Positions 43,101 through 52,734 are shown, counted from the stretch's first letter. The stretch is 64,000 nt of DNA from Clostridiaceae bacterium (GCA_016295355.1 JAEDLK010000002.1:36959-100958), one strand, 5' to 3'. Notes: generated by a model not told the origin, from the letters alone. Program-made: numbers and translations.

Positions 43101-43789
43101 TGGTTCTCTCCCCAAAACTGCAAAAGCTGTATGATTTGGTGCCGGACGGCGCAAAAGTCGTCGATGTCGGCACCGATCATGCTTTTTTGCCCATAGCGTT
43201 ATATAAAAACAAAAAAGCCTCACACATCATTGCCTGTGATATTGCCGAAAAACCGCTGAACTTTGCTAAGAAGCATTTGCGCGAGAGCGGCTGTTGGGAT
43301 GGCGTTTCCCTGCGTCAATCCGACGGTTTACAGGCGGTCGGTCGAGAAGAAATCGACACCGTTGTCATCGCCGGTATGGGCGGCGAGGTCATTGCCGGCA
43401 TTATGCAACGGTGCACCTACGCCAAAGACGCCTCTCTGCTTTGGCTTTTACAGCCCATGACCAGTGCCGGTCAGTTGCGAACCTATTTGTATGAAAACGG
43501 ATTTGCCGTTTTAAGTGAAACCGCCGTTTATGAAAAAGATAGGGTTTACACCATTATGTCGGTGCGGTACGATGCAAAAAAGAGGCATTTATCGCCCGGA
43601 GGATATTTTATCGGCTCATTGACCGGCAAAACCACGGCCGAACAGCGATACATACAAAAAAAGCTGTCGCTGATAGCCTCTTGCTTAAAAGAATTTGAGC
43701 AACTGTCTGATACCGGTGAACAGGTGTCATTTTACAAAGAGGCGCAAAGGGAAATTTTAGCGGTAACGGAGAAAAATCATGGCTCTTGA
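43100..43789 (+). CDS. trmK: tRNA (adenine-22-N1)-methyltransferase
   Basis: The 229-residue SAM methyltransferase has motif I VVDVGTDHAFLPIAL, CDIAEKPLNFAKKHL and the family-specific VIAGMGGEVIAGIM. It methylates A22 of tRNAs with a purine-rich D-arm. It is coupled to the DUF1858 gene by TAATG and overlaps rqcH by 11 bp. In many Firmicutes trmK is followed by a nif3-like gene; here that gene is elsewhere, behind glnS. Confidence 0.93.
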   Translation: MVLSPKLQKLYDLVPDGAKVVDVGTDHAFLPIALYKNKKASHIIACDIAEKPLNFAKKHLRESGCWDGVSLRQSDGLQAVGREEIDTVVIAGMGGEVIAGIMQRCTYAKDASLLWLLQPMTSAGQLRTYLYENGFAVLSETAVYEKDRVYTIMSVRYDAKKRHLSPGGYFIGSLTGKTTAEQRYIQKKLSLIASCLKEFEQLSDTGEQVSFYKEAQREILAVTEKNHGS

Positions 43790-45533
43790 CGGCGCTTTTC
43801 TTTCAAAAATCAAGGCCGAACTGCAACAAGAAATCGGTGCTCATCTCGACAAAATCTACCAGCCCTCCAAGGACGAGCTGGTGTTTTTGTTGCGCTCAAA
43901 AAACGGTACCAATCGCTTGCTTTTGTGTGCTACACCCGGTCGCAATCGGGTTCATTTCACCAAAACACGACCGGAAAATCCCTTAACCGCTCCGATGTTT
44001 TGTATGCTGCTTCGCAAATACCTGGGGGCTGCCCGACTGACCGAAGTTCGACAAAACGGTCTGGAACGGGTGCTGACATTGGTATTTTCCTCGACCAACG
44101 AGATGGGCGATGTCATTTATCCAAGTATGGTTTGCGAGATGATCACCGCCTCACCCAATTTGATTCTGTGTGATGAAGACAACCGCATTTTAGGGGCGGT
44201 CCGCTATTCCGATATGGAAACCGGCGGTCGGCTGATTCAGCCGGGTGCGCTCTATTCCCCCCCTGCACCGCAACATAAACTGTCCTTAACAGATACCGCA
44301 ACTGCCGACTTGGCTTCTTCGATTTTGGAGAAGACTGCGCTGTCGCTGTCTAAAGCGTTATTGCAAACGGCCGATGGCCTTTCTCCGCTGATTTGTCGCG
44401 AGATAGCCGTGCTCATCTGCCGCGACCCCGATAAGCCTGTCAACGAGCTGACAATGGCCGAGCGAATGAATCTGACAGGACAACTCAATCGTCTGTGCGG
44501 GTATCTGTTTCAAACCGACAGCCCGGTGCTGCTATGTGATGAACAGGATGAACCGACCGACTTCTGCTTTATGCCGATTACACAATACGGCACGGCACGA
44601 AAATGTCTTGCGTGTGACAGCTTTAGTGATGCACTGGACCGCTATTATGCGCAGAGGGAAACCAGTGCTCGCATTCGCAAGGAAGCCGGCGATATGCTCA
44701 AGCTGCTGGCCGTGCTTTGCAGTCGAACCACCAAAAAGATGGCCATGCGCAAAACCGAGCTGGAAAACAGCCGAAACCGAGAACACTTTCGTATTTACGG
44801 AGAACTGCTGAAGGCTAATCTGTACGCTGTGCCGAAGGGTGCAACCGATGTAAGCGTCATCAATTACTATGATCCCGATCAAAAACCTATCCGCATACCG
44901 CTCCTACCGGCGCTGTCAGCGGCTGCCAATGCCGACCGCTATTTCAAAGAATACAAAAAAAGCTATGCGGCCGAAAAGCGGCTCACTGAACTGCTGGCCG
45001 AGGACGAAAAGGATTTGGCCTATTATGATTCGGTACTGGACAGCTTATCCAGAGCCACAAGTCTTACCGATTTATCTGAAATCAAGGAAGAAATGTATCA
45101 TACCGGTTTGCTTAAACGTACCGGGCCTAAGACCTCTCGCAAACAGCCCAAACCCTCCTTTTTGCGGTTCACTTCTCCCACCGGCTATACCGTTTTGGTC
45201 GGCCGAAATAATCAGCAAAACGATCTGTTGACCCTTTCCACCGCCGAAAAAACCGATTGGTGGTTCCACGCCAAGGGTTGCCCCGGTTCTCATACCGTGA
45301 TTTTGTGTCGCAAAACCACGCCGGATGATGAAACGGTTTTGATGGCGGCTTCATTGGCGGCTTATCATTCAAAAGCCAGGGAGTCCACCCGTGTTGCAGT
45401 GGATTATACCCCCATTCGATATATTAAAAAGCCGTCAGGTGCCAAGCCCGGCATGGTCATTTACACCACCAACCGCACAGTGACCGTTGTACCAGACCCC
45501 TGTTTGGCATTTTCTTCGAACGAAAAGACTTAA
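43779..45533 (+). CDS. rqcH: Rqc2 homologue RqcH (NFACT protein)
   Basis: This 584-residue ribosome-quality-control factor adds alanine tails to nascent chains on stalled 50S subunits. An NFACT-N domain (ALDGAFLSKIKAELQQEI start) is followed by a coiled-coil middle (about 300-440) and an NFACT-R domain with GRNNQQNDLLT, DWWFHAKGCPGSH. Usual family length. It overlaps trmK. Confidence 0.95.
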   Translation: MALDGAFLSKIKAELQQEIGAHLDKIYQPSKDELVFLLRSKNGTNRLLLCATPGRNRVHFTKTRPENPLTAPMFCMLLRKYLGAARLTEVRQNGLERVLTLVFSSTNEMGDVIYPSMVCEMITASPNLILCDEDNRILGAVRYSDMETGGRLIQPGALYSPPAPQHKLSLTDTATADLASSILEKTALSLSKALLQTADGLSPLICREIAVLICRDPDKPVNELTMAERMNLTGQLNRLCGYLFQTDSPVLLCDEQDEPTDFCFMPITQYGTARKCLACDSFSDALDRYYAQRETSARIRKEAGDMLKLLAVLCSRTTKKMAMRKTELENSRNREHFRIYGELLKANLYAVPKGATDVSVINYYDPDQKPIRIPLLPALSAAANADRYFKEYKKSYAAEKRLTELLAEDEKDLAYYDSVLDSLSRATSLTDLSEIKEEMYHTGLLKRTGPKTSRKQPKPSFLRFTSPTGYTVLVGRNNQQNDLLTLSTAEKTDWWFHAKGCPGSHTVILCRKTTPDDETVLMAASLAAYHSKARESTRVAVDYTPIRYIKKPSGAKPGMVIYTTNRTVTVVPDPCLAFSSNEKT

Positions 45534-45542
45534 TATTTTCTC

Positions 45543-45571
45543 TTGACTATATGTAAGCGTTAAAGTATAAT
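45543..45571 (+). promoter_or_regulatory. Promoter of the cps operon
   Basis: TTGACT, 17 bp, TATAAT, 60 bp before cpsC. Confidence 0.8.
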
Positions 45572-45630
45572 TGAAGAGCATAAAGGTTTATTATTTGATC
45601 TTAATTTGAATAGGATGGAGAACCAATAAC

Positions 45631-46404
45631 ATGAATGAGCTGACTCCTATGTCTATTATTAACATGATCCTGCACCGTCTTTGGGCCGTGATACTGGCCG
45701 CCGTTGTCTGTGCAGTCGGCACCTTTGCCTATTGCCGTTTCCTGGCCGACCCGGTATATCAGGCAACCATTTCCCTGGCCGTCACCAACGGAACCATCAT
45801 CAAAGATGACGACGGATCAACTGCCGAAACCGGCAACCAAAACAACACGGTCAATTTTAACGATTTGTCTGCTTCGGTCTATGTTGCCAAAAACTGTGTC
45901 GATATTTTGAAATCCTCTTCTATCTATAAGGATTTATCCGCGGCGATTAACAACCAATACTCCTATAAAATGCTTAAGAAGGGCTTTTCCGTGAATCTGC
46001 GCAATGAAGAGAAAATCTTCATTGATATCAGCTTTAAGAGCACTTCTTATAATGAAACGATCAAAATCGTGAACGCCTTTGCCGACTTAAGCGCAGTCAA
46101 CATCAAAAAGATTATTCCCTCAGCTACCGTGGTGGTGATGGACTATGCCGATACAGCCCCGCAAACATCCCCCCGCACCACTAATAATGCCTTACTCGCC
46201 GCCGTGGTCGGCGCGCTCTTGGCCAGCGGCATCATCGTCGTTCTCAACCTATTTGACAGGACTATTAAAGGTGAAGAGGACTTCAAGGCACGCTTCGATA
46301 TTCCCATTTTAGGCTGTGTACCCGATTTCGACAGCGTTATGGGCAATTCGACCCATACCCGTTCTAAGGCGAAATCTGTGAAGGGAGGGATGATCAATGG
46401 CTGA
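45631..46404 (+). CDS. cpsC: Wzz-type chain-length regulator/kinase activator (CpsC/YveK)
   Basis: The 257-residue protein has two membrane helices (about 15-35 and 190-210) flanking an extracytoplasmic domain, and a short cytoplasmic tail that activates the partner kinase. It matches the Wzz/CapA/CpsC class controlling polysaccharide chain length. It overlaps cpsD by 8 bp. Confidence 0.9.
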   Translation: MNELTPMSIINMILHRLWAVILAAVVCAVGTFAYCRFLADPVYQATISLAVTNGTIIKDDDGSTAETGNQNNTVNFNDLSASVYVAKNCVDILKSSSIYKDLSAAINNQYSYKMLKKGFSVNLRNEEKIFIDISFKSTSYNETIKIVNAFADLSAVNIKKIIPSATVVVMDYADTAPQTSPRTTNNALLAAVVGALLASGIIVVLNLFDRTIKGEEDFKARFDIPILGCVPDFDSVMGNSTHTRSKAKSVKGGMING

Positions 46405-47170
46405 TACACATGTTCAGACGCCTGACGAGGCAACCGTTGCGAACGAAGCCCCTGTCATTAACAAGAGCACCAAAAAAGTTCCTTTCTCGGTGGTGGAAGC
46501 CTACAAGACCATCCGTACCAACCTAAGTTTTTCCTTGCCGAAAAACGGGTGCAAATCCTTTGTGGTCTCCTCGGCTATTCCGGGTGAGGGCAAGTCCACT
46601 ACTGCCGTCAATGTGGCGATTGCTTTTTCTCAATTAGGCAAAAAGGTTTTGTTGATTGACGCCGACCTGCGCCGTCCGTCTATTCACAAAAAATTGAAAT
46701 TTATGAATACAAAGGGTCTTTGTACCGTTTTGGCGGGACTGACCACTTTTGAAGAAGCTGTTCAGTCGGTCAACCCTTACTTTAATGTCTTAACCGCCGG
46801 ACCGCTCCCCCCGAATCCGACGGAGCTACTATCCAGCGAAGCGCTTTCCTCACTGTTGGATATATTGGAAGCACAGTTTGATTACATCATCTTTGATTCC
46901 ACTCCCATCAATGTTGTGTCAGATGCTTTGACGATTGCTCCGAAGGTCGACGGTCTTCTTTTGGTGGTTCGAAGTGACACCACCAACGCCGATGATGTAC
47001 AGCGTGCCATAGGTGCCTGTGAGTTCGCTAATGTTCATGTCTTGGGTGCTGTGTTAAACTGCATCAACAACAAGCACGAAGGCAGATACTCTTATCGCAG
47101 AAAGTTTTATGACCGTTACCACTACAAATACGGATACGGTTACGGTGACGATTCCTCTATAAAAAAATAA
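46397..47170 (+). CDS. cpsD: Bacterial tyrosine kinase (CpsD/CapB)
   Basis: This 257-residue cytoplasmic BY-kinase has Walker A SAIPGEGKSTTA, Walker A' LLIDADLRRPS and Walker B IIFDSTPIN. It ends in a tyrosine-rich autophosphorylation tail (SYRRKFYDRYHYKYGYGYG). It acts with CpsC as a two-part kinase to control capsule or exopolysaccharide export. Confidence 0.95.
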   Translation: MADTHVQTPDEATVANEAPVINKSTKKVPFSVVEAYKTIRTNLSFSLPKNGCKSFVVSSAIPGEGKSTTAVNVAIAFSQLGKKVLLIDADLRRPSIHKKLKFMNTKGLCTVLAGLTTFEEAVQSVNPYFNVLTAGPLPPNPTELLSSEALSSLLDILEAQFDYIIFDSTPINVVSDALTIAPKVDGLLLVVRSDTTNADDVQRAIGACEFANVHVLGAVLNCINNKHEGRYSYRRKFYDRYHYKYGYGYGDDSSIKK

Positions 47171-47174
47171 ATGA

Positions 47175-47235
47175 AAAGTGGCTGCCGAATCAGCGGGGAT
47201 GATTGTTTTCGCCTGTCCGGAAAGCCACTTGTTTT
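47175..47235 (+). terminator. Hairpin between cpsD and cpsB
   Basis: AAGTGGCT/AGCCACTT stem followed by GTTTTATC. It is probably a partial terminator that lowers phosphatase relative to kinase expression. Confidence 0.5.
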
Positions 47236-47261
47236 ATCTCTGAGAAAGGTGTTGTTTTTCC

Positions 47262-47987
47262 ATGGGACTGATTGATTTTCATTCACATATTCTTCCCGGT
47301 ATTGATGACGGCGCCGAGAATATGCAAGAATCCCTTTCTCTGTTACAGCAAGAAAAAGATCAAGGCGTTTCACATGTGATCTGCACCCCTCATTTTTATC
47401 CCGAATACCAAGATTTTGAGGAGTTTTCAAAGAAAGCCCAGAACGCCTTTTCTGCACTGTGTTGTGAAACATCATGTGGCGATTATCCTTCCTTATCGCT
47501 GGGCTGTGAACTTCATTTCTTCTCCGGCATGCATCACAGTTTTCTGTCGGATTCCTTTTGTCCCGCAAAAACCAACCTGTTGTTGGTAGAACTGCCTTTT
47601 TTATCCCCCGTTCCCGAGGCGGCCATTACCGCTCTCCAAAAGCTGCACGAGGATGTGGGGTTTGATGTTGTGTTGGCACACATAGAACGCTACGCCGATG
47701 ATCGGCAGTACAAAAAGCTGTTAAAACTGGTGCGAAACGGCACGGTGTCGGCACAAATCAATGCTGATAGCTTGATGACCGAGCAAACCAAAAGGGCCGC
47801 ACATAAACTGCTTAAACAAAATCTCATTTCCTATGTCGGTTCTGACGCTCACCATTCAATCCGTCGGCCTGTTCACATCAACACCTTTATGCAAACCGTC
47901 CATGAAAACTACCCACAGGCCTATTTCTCCATCTTGCATAAAACCATGGAACTGGAAGAACGCCTAAAAGGAGTTAATCATGCTTAA
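47262..47987 (+). CDS. cpsB: PHP-family protein-tyrosine phosphatase (CpsB/CapC)
   Basis: The 241-residue metal-dependent phosphatase removes phosphate from the CpsD tail. PHP motifs: DFHSHILPGIDDG at 5-17, CTPHFYPEY near 43, LAHIERY near 140 and YVGSDAHH near 195. Ribosome site GAAAGGTG. It overlaps the next gene by 8 bp. Confidence 0.94.
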   Translation: MGLIDFHSHILPGIDDGAENMQESLSLLQQEKDQGVSHVICTPHFYPEYQDFEEFSKKAQNAFSALCCETSCGDYPSLSLGCELHFFSGMHHSFLSDSFCPAKTNLLLVELPFLSPVPEAAITALQKLHEDVGFDVVLAHIERYADDRQYKKLLKLVRNGTVSAQINADSLMTEQTKRAAHKLLKQNLISYVGSDAHHSIRRPVHINTFMQTVHENYPQAYFSILHKTMELEERLKGVNHA

Positions 47988-48810
47988 CAGCCATTCTTTG
48001 GAGCTTCACTGCCAAAATACCGTGCCGTATATCACTTTCCCGCTATTTACACAGTGCGGTGTTGTCCGACACGCCTTTACGACCCGCAGGGGCGGCGTCA
48101 GTAAAGGCATTTATGCATCGATGAATATGAGCTTGACCGGTGGTGATGATCCCGAAACGGTTCAGAAAAACTACCGCTTGATCTGTGAAGCAGTCGGTAT
48201 CGACCCCTCTCATTTGGTACTATCCCACCAAACCCACACTGATCATTTGAAAATTGTTACCGAAGATGACATCGGCAAGGGCATTTTCAAAGAACGGGAT
48301 TATCACGATGTTGACGGTTTAATCACCAACCGTCCGGGTGTGGCATTGGTCACCCAATTTGCCGATTGCACCCCGCTGTTGTTCTGCGACCCGGTTCATC
48401 GAGTCATTGCTACTTCTCATGCCGGTTGGCGTGGAACGGTTCAAGAAATCGGTCCTAAAACAGTCAAGGCCATGAAAGAACACTTCGGTTGCCGACCGGA
48501 AGATATTTTATGTGCTATCGGGCCGTCCATTGGTCCGTGCTGTTACGAGGTTGACGATCCCGTTTATCAGCCCTTCAGCCAAATTTCTTATGTGGATTTG
48601 TCTGCCATTTTCACCCCCACTGACAAGGGACATTATCAACTGAATTTGTGGGAAACCAACCGTCAAATGCTCATATCGGCCGGTATTCGGCCTGATCATA
48701 TAGATGTGACCGATCTGTGTACCTGTTGCCACAGTGATTGGTTCCATTCTCACAGAGCAACCGGCGGCAAACGAGGAACATTGGCTGCCCTTATTGAGTT
48801 AAAAGAATAG
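47980..48810 (+). CDS. pgeF: Peptidoglycan editing factor PgeF (YfiH/laccase-domain)
   Basis: The 276-residue protein has family motifs AFTTRRGGVSKG, SHQTHTDH, ADCTPLLF, TSHAGWRGT and GPSIGPCCYEV, with zinc-binding His/Cys residues. Members act on purine nucleosides, and in E. coli PgeF removes wrongly incorporated L-Ser from UDP-MurNAc. It is translationally coupled to cpsB. Confidence 0.93.
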   Translation: MLNSHSLELHCQNTVPYITFPLFTQCGVVRHAFTTRRGGVSKGIYASMNMSLTGGDDPETVQKNYRLICEAVGIDPSHLVLSHQTHTDHLKIVTEDDIGKGIFKERDYHDVDGLITNRPGVALVTQFADCTPLLFCDPVHRVIATSHAGWRGTVQEIGPKTVKAMKEHFGCRPEDILCAIGPSIGPCCYEVDDPVYQPFSQISYVDLSAIFTPTDKGHYQLNLWETNRQMLISAGIRPDHIDVTDLCTCCHSDWFHSHRATGGKRGTLAALIELKE

Positions 48811-48821
48811 GAGAACATCCC

Positions 48822-49619
48822 ATGAAACAATTACTCTGTTTATTGCTTTGCGTGCCGTTTTTATTCCTTTGCGGATGTAAGAAAGATTCTGAGGCGATAT
48901 CCACCGACAACCGATCGGATTGGGAATCCATTGTAGAAGAGGGAAAAGTTAAAATCGGCGTTCTGCAAAGCGCCACCTGCCAATCGGGTGAAGCCGGCGG
49001 TAAAAGCGGCTTTGATATTGATTTAATTCAAATGGTTTGTAAGGAATTAAGCCTTAGATATGAATTGATCGATGTACCGGTCGGATCGGAAACCACCATG
49101 CTCCATGACAAGGTTGTGGACTGCGTGTGGGGTACGCTTTACAGACCGACCTTGGAGGACTCCTTTGACTGCTCCATTCCCTATCTGGTGGATGACCAGG
49201 TAGTGGTTTTCTCCGGCAACAACGGCGCTTCCTTCGAAACAATGGATGATCTGAAAAAGGTCGGCACCGTAACCGCTGTCAAGGACAGCCCTGCTCAAAC
49301 TGCCGCCATTGACGCCGGTATCTCGGTTGTTGAATCAGCCACTGCCACCGAAGCCATGCGTCGTGTTTTGGGTGGCAGTGATACGCTGTGCTTGATCGGA
49401 TATGCCGACGCTCTGCCGTTTTTGAACGATCCCGATTATGCCTCCCTACAGGTCGGCTTGACCGTGGCCAGCTATAACCGTGTCATTCTCTATCCCAAGG
49501 ACTCGTATTTGAACAAAACCGTGCGAAATGCCCTGAAGAAATTCAATGAAAACGGGACTCTCGACCAACTGGCCGACAAGTATAAATTGTTCAACCAAGT
49601 GCCATCCAACCATTCTTAA
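48822..49619 (+). CDS. Amino-acid ABC transporter binding lipoprotein (orphan copy)
   Basis: This 265-residue solute-binding protein of the polar amino-acid class (SBP_bac_3) has a lipobox ending at C19 (FLCGC). It opens VKIGVLQSATCQSG and shares the layout of the binding protein at 50115-50894, but has no permease of its own. It may share the permease encoded 1.3 kb downstream. It is 11 bp after pgeF. Confidence 0.85.
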   Translation: MKQLLCLLLCVPFLFLCGCKKDSEAISTDNRSDWESIVEEGKVKIGVLQSATCQSGEAGGKSGFDIDLIQMVCKELSLRYELIDVPVGSETTMLHDKVVDCVWGTLYRPTLEDSFDCSIPYLVDDQVVVFSGNNGASFETMDDLKKVGTVTAVKDSPAQTAAIDAGISVVESATATEAMRRVLGGSDTLCLIGYADALPFLNDPDYASLQVGLTVASYNRVILYPKDSYLNKTVRNALKKFNENGTLDQLADKYKLFNQVPSNHS

Positions 49620-49635
49620 TTCTGTCTTGAGGTGA

Positions 49636-49668
49636 AAAAGCGTTTTCTGTATGCACAGAGCGCTTTTT
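49636..49668 (+). terminator. Terminator of the cps-pgeF-binding-protein run
   Basis: Hairpin AAGCG..CTGT / ACAG..CGCTT followed by TTTTTTG. Confidence 0.8.
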
Positions 49669-50023
49669 TGTTTTTAATACAAGTGTTTTCCTAAATAGCG
49701 AAACCTCTGGAATAACCGGCCTCTCATTCTCCGGCATACAGGCAAAACATGAGTGTCGGGCTATTCTCGCTTTATCTCAGCGCATTATTTGTCTGTTGCT
49801 ATTCCTTAAAAGACAACCGACAAGCCGTGCACAAGAAGCAGCAAGGGAGGAAAATGCAGCTCAACTAATATGGGATCACGGTATATATAGGAAAAAACAG
49901 CTCTTTCACACCGCAAACGGTTCTAAGTTAAACCGATTCTTTAGCAAAATAGAGTGATAAAGTGTAACCAAATACATTTTTTTGTATAATCTGCCAAAGA
50001 TTCAAAAAATGGCAAAAAAACAC
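49669..50023. other. Intergenic stretch without a supported gene
   Basis: No coding region with a ribosome site is seen. The right half is AT-rich and leads into a promoter. Confidence 0.6.
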
Positions 50024-50052
50024 TTTACAAAATTAAAGAAGTGAAGTATAAT
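50024..50052 (+). promoter_or_regulatory. Promoter of the amino-acid ABC operon
   Basis: TTTACA, 17 bp, TATAAT, about 60 bp before the binding-protein gene. Confidence 0.8.
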
Positions 50053-50114
50053 AAGCCCATACCAAAAAGCGAACCGCTTCTACGGTTCAAAAAAATCAGA
50101 AAAGAGGAACTATC

Positions 50115-50894
50115 ATGAAAAAAATACTTGCTTTAACACTTTGTTTGTTAATGGTCATCGCCTGCTTCGCCGGCTGTGGCAAAGCAGGCGCCGAATCCGA
50201 TCTGACCTATGTTCAGAAAAAAGGCAAATTGGTTGTCGGCATTACCGACTTCGAACCCATGGATTACCAAGATGCCAACGGCAACTGGATCGGCTTTGAC
50301 GCCGACATGGCTACCGCCTTTGCCAAGTCCTTGAATGTTGAGGTTGAGTTTGTTGAGATTGAGTGGAACAACAAAATCATGGAGCTTGATGGCAAGACCA
50401 TTGACTGTGTATGGAACGGCATGACCTTGACTGATGAAGTCAAGAACGGTATGGCCACTTCAAACCCCTACTGCAATAACGCCCAGGTCGTTATCGTCCC
50501 CAAGGACAAAGCTGCTCAGTACAGCACCAAGGAAGCCTGCAAAGATTTGAAGTTTGCTGTTGAGGACGGTTCTGCGGGACAAGATGTGGCTAAAGAAAAT
50601 AACTTCTCCTTTACTCCTGTATTAGACCAAGCTACCGCTTTGATGGAGGTCGCCTCCGGCACCTGCGATGCCGCTATTATTGACTCCTTGATGGCCGCTG
50701 CTATGGTCGGTGAAAATACCGGTTATGCGCAATTAACCTACACCGTGGCTCTGAACAGTGAGGAATACGGCGTCGGTTTCCGCAAGGGTTCCGATTTGGT
50801 CAGCCGGTTGAACACCTTCTTTGAAGAAAGCGCTGCAAGCGGACAAACCAAAGCTTTTGCCGAGAAATACGGCGTACAGGCTGCTTTGAAATAA
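50115..50894 (+). CDS. Amino-acid ABC transporter substrate-binding lipoprotein
   Basis: The 259-residue protein has a lipobox ending at C21 (CFAGC). SBP_bac_3 fold: KLVVGITDFEPMDYQDANGNWIG region, FDADMATAFAKSL, NGMTLTDEVK and AVEDGSAGQD. The GFDADMA and Asp-containing ligand motifs suggest a polar amino acid. Ribosome site AGAGGAAC. A hairpin follows before the permease. Confidence 0.92.
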   Translation: MKKILALTLCLLMVIACFAGCGKAGAESDLTYVQKKGKLVVGITDFEPMDYQDANGNWIGFDADMATAFAKSLNVEVEFVEIEWNNKIMELDGKTIDCVWNGMTLTDEVKNGMATSNPYCNNAQVVIVPKDKAAQYSTKEACKDLKFAVEDGSAGQDVAKENNFSFTPVLDQATALMEVASGTCDAAIIDSLMAAAMVGENTGYAQLTYTVALNSEEYGVGFRKGSDLVSRLNTFFEESAASGQTKAFAEKYGVQAALK

Positions 50895-50916
50895 TTGCTA
50901 TCCTATCAATCAAGAA

Positions 50917-50944
50917 AAACAGAGGGCCGTATGGCTCTCTGTTT
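50917..50944 (+). terminator. Hairpin between binding protein and permease
   Basis: AAACAGAGGGCC/GGCTCTCTGTTT stem with a GTAT loop. It is likely a leaky terminator or mRNA-end stabiliser giving more binding protein than permease. Confidence 0.6.
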
Positions 50945-50972
50945 TCCGTGTCTTATGTAAAGGATGTTGTCT

Positions 50973-51668
50973 GTGAATTTATTGAATGCCATTGCACAGC
51001 AGTTTCCCGTCGTTTTCTCCTCTCTGAATGTCGGTTTTCTGCAAACCTTTAAGCTGTTTATGGCCACTCTATTAGGTGCCATACCGCTTGGTTTATTGAT
51101 TGCCTTCGGCACTATGTCACGTTTTAAGCCATTAAGTGCCTTTGTCAAAATTATTGTTTGGATTGTGCGAGGCACCCCGTTGATGCTACAGCTATTGATC
51201 ATTTACTTCTTTCCCGGTCTTGTGTTCGGCAACCCGATTTGGGGTAGCGGTGAAGCCGGCCGATTTTTGGCGGCGGCTGTTGCCTTTATCTTCAATTATG
51301 CCTGCTATTTCTCCGAAATATATCGCAGTGGTATTCAAGGCATTCCGGTTGGGCAGAATGAGGCCGGACAGGTATTGGGGCTTTCCAAATGGCAAATTTT
51401 CCGCAAAATTACCTTTTTGCAAATGGTCAAACGCATTGTACCACCCATGTCAAACGAGATTATCACACTGATTAAGGACACCTCTTTAGCGCGTATCATC
51501 GCTTTACAAGAGGTTATTTGGGCCGGCCAATCCTTTATGAAGGGCGCCCAAGGCATTTCGGGACAGATTTGGCCCTTGTTCTTCACCGGCATTTATTATT
51601 TGGTTTTCAACGGACTGCTGACCATTCTTTTCTCAAAAATCGAGAAAAAGCTCAGCTATTTCCAGTAA
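50973..51668 (+). CDS. Amino-acid ABC transporter permease
   Basis: The 231-residue HisM/GlnP-type permease has four to five membrane helices and RGTPLMLQLLII, the typical HisMQ-family signature. The coupling helix region is GQNEAGQVLGLSKWQIFRKI. GTG at 50973 is preferred because AAAGGA sits eight bases upstream; the ATG at 50964 would overlap that site. Confidence 0.92.
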   Translation: MNLLNAIAQQFPVVFSSLNVGFLQTFKLFMATLLGAIPLGLLIAFGTMSRFKPLSAFVKIIVWIVRGTPLMLQLLIIYFFPGLVFGNPIWGSGEAGRFLAAAVAFIFNYACYFSEIYRSGIQGIPVGQNEAGQVLGLSKWQIFRKITFLQMVKRIVPPMSNEIITLIKDTSLARIIALQEVIWAGQSFMKGAQGISGQIWPLFFTGIYYLVFNGLLTILFSKIEKKLSYFQ

Positions 51669-51679
51669 GGGGGGATTAG

Positions 51680-52438
51680 ATGTCTGCATTAGTTGTCAAA
51701 GATTTGCATAAGAGCTTCGGAAAAACCCAAGTTCTAAAGGGCATCAACTTTTCTCTTAATAAAGGTGAAGTGCTGGCTATCATAGGCTCTTCGGGCGGCG
51801 GCAAAACCACCCTGCTTCGCTGTTTGAACTTCTTGGAATTGGCCGACCGAGGCACCATTTCGGTAGGCGGTGAAACAATCTATGACGGCGAAAGCCCAAA
51901 GCCGCCGACCGACGCCCAAATGCGAAAAAACCGTTTGCATTTTGGTCTGGTTTTTCAGTCCTTTAATTTGTTTCCGCAATACACCGTTCTAAAGAATGTC
52001 ACCCTGTCCCCCACGCTGTTAAAAATGGCTGACCCGGCCGTTATTGAGCAAACCGCCAGAGATTTAATTGCCCGGGTCGGTCTTTCCGACAAAGCCGACA
52101 GCTACCCATGCCAATTATCCGGTGGACAACAACAACGGGTTGCTATTGCCAGAGCCTTGGCCTTAAGCCCCGATATTCTTTGCTTCGACGAGCCGACCAG
52201 TGCCCTTGACCCCGAACTAACCGGCGAGGTCTTAAAGGTCATTAAGGGACTCAAAAGCAGTGACAGAACGATGATTGTTGTAACCCATGAAATGGAATTT
52301 GCTCGCAATGTTGCCGATAAGGTGATTTTTATTACCGACGGTGTCATTGAAGAAATGGGCCCCCCCGAACAGCTCTTTTCCAATCCAAAAAGTCCGAAAA
52401 CCAGAGCCTTTTTAGCAAAATCACTGGAACAGTTTTAG
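51680..52438 (+). CDS. Amino-acid ABC transporter ATP-binding protein (GlnQ-like)
   Basis: The 252-residue ATPase has Walker A GSSGGGKTT, signature LSGGQQQR, Walker B ILCFDEPTSALD and the H-loop VTHE. It belongs to the polar amino-acid class. Ribosome site AAGGGGGGA. It is 11 bp after the permease and 12 bp before yerC. Confidence 0.94.
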   Translation: MSALVVKDLHKSFGKTQVLKGINFSLNKGEVLAIIGSSGGGKTTLLRCLNFLELADRGTISVGGETIYDGESPKPPTDAQMRKNRLHFGLVFQSFNLFPQYTVLKNVTLSPTLLKMADPAVIEQTARDLIARVGLSDKADSYPCQLSGGQQQRVAIARALALSPDILCFDEPTSALDPELTGEVLKVIKGLKSSDRTMIVVTHEMEFARNVADKVIFITDGVIEEMGPPEQLFSNPKSPKTRAFLAKSLEQF

Positions 52439-52450
52439 GAGGTTGCCAGC

Positions 52451-52717
52451 ATGAATAAACCGACCGATGAAATGATCGATGAACTCTATAGCGTTTTGCT
52501 TTCCTTAAAAACCAAGCAGGACTGCATTGATTTATTGGAAGATTTATGCACCCATAAGGAAGTCGAGAATATGGCACAGCGTATCTGTGCCGCCCGACTG
52601 ATTGAAAAGGGTGAAACCTATAACCAAGTCATTGAAAAAACCGGTATTTCCAGCGCTACCCTGGCCCGTGTTTCCAACTGTGTGAAATACGGCAAAGGTT
52701 ACAAAAAGTTTTTATAA
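52451..52717 (+). CDS. YerC/TrpR-related DNA-binding protein
   Basis: The 88-residue helical protein of the TrpR-like YerC/YecD family has EVENMAQRICAARLIEKG then a helix-turn-helix YNQVIEKTGISSATLARVS. Its ligand and targets are unknown. It is last in the ABC operon. Confidence 0.9.
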   Translation: MNKPTDEMIDELYSVLLSLKTKQDCIDLLEDLCTHKEVENMAQRICAARLIEKGETYNQVIEKTGISSATLARVSNCVKYGKGYKKFL

Positions 52718-52734
52718 CAGCGTTATGACACACA

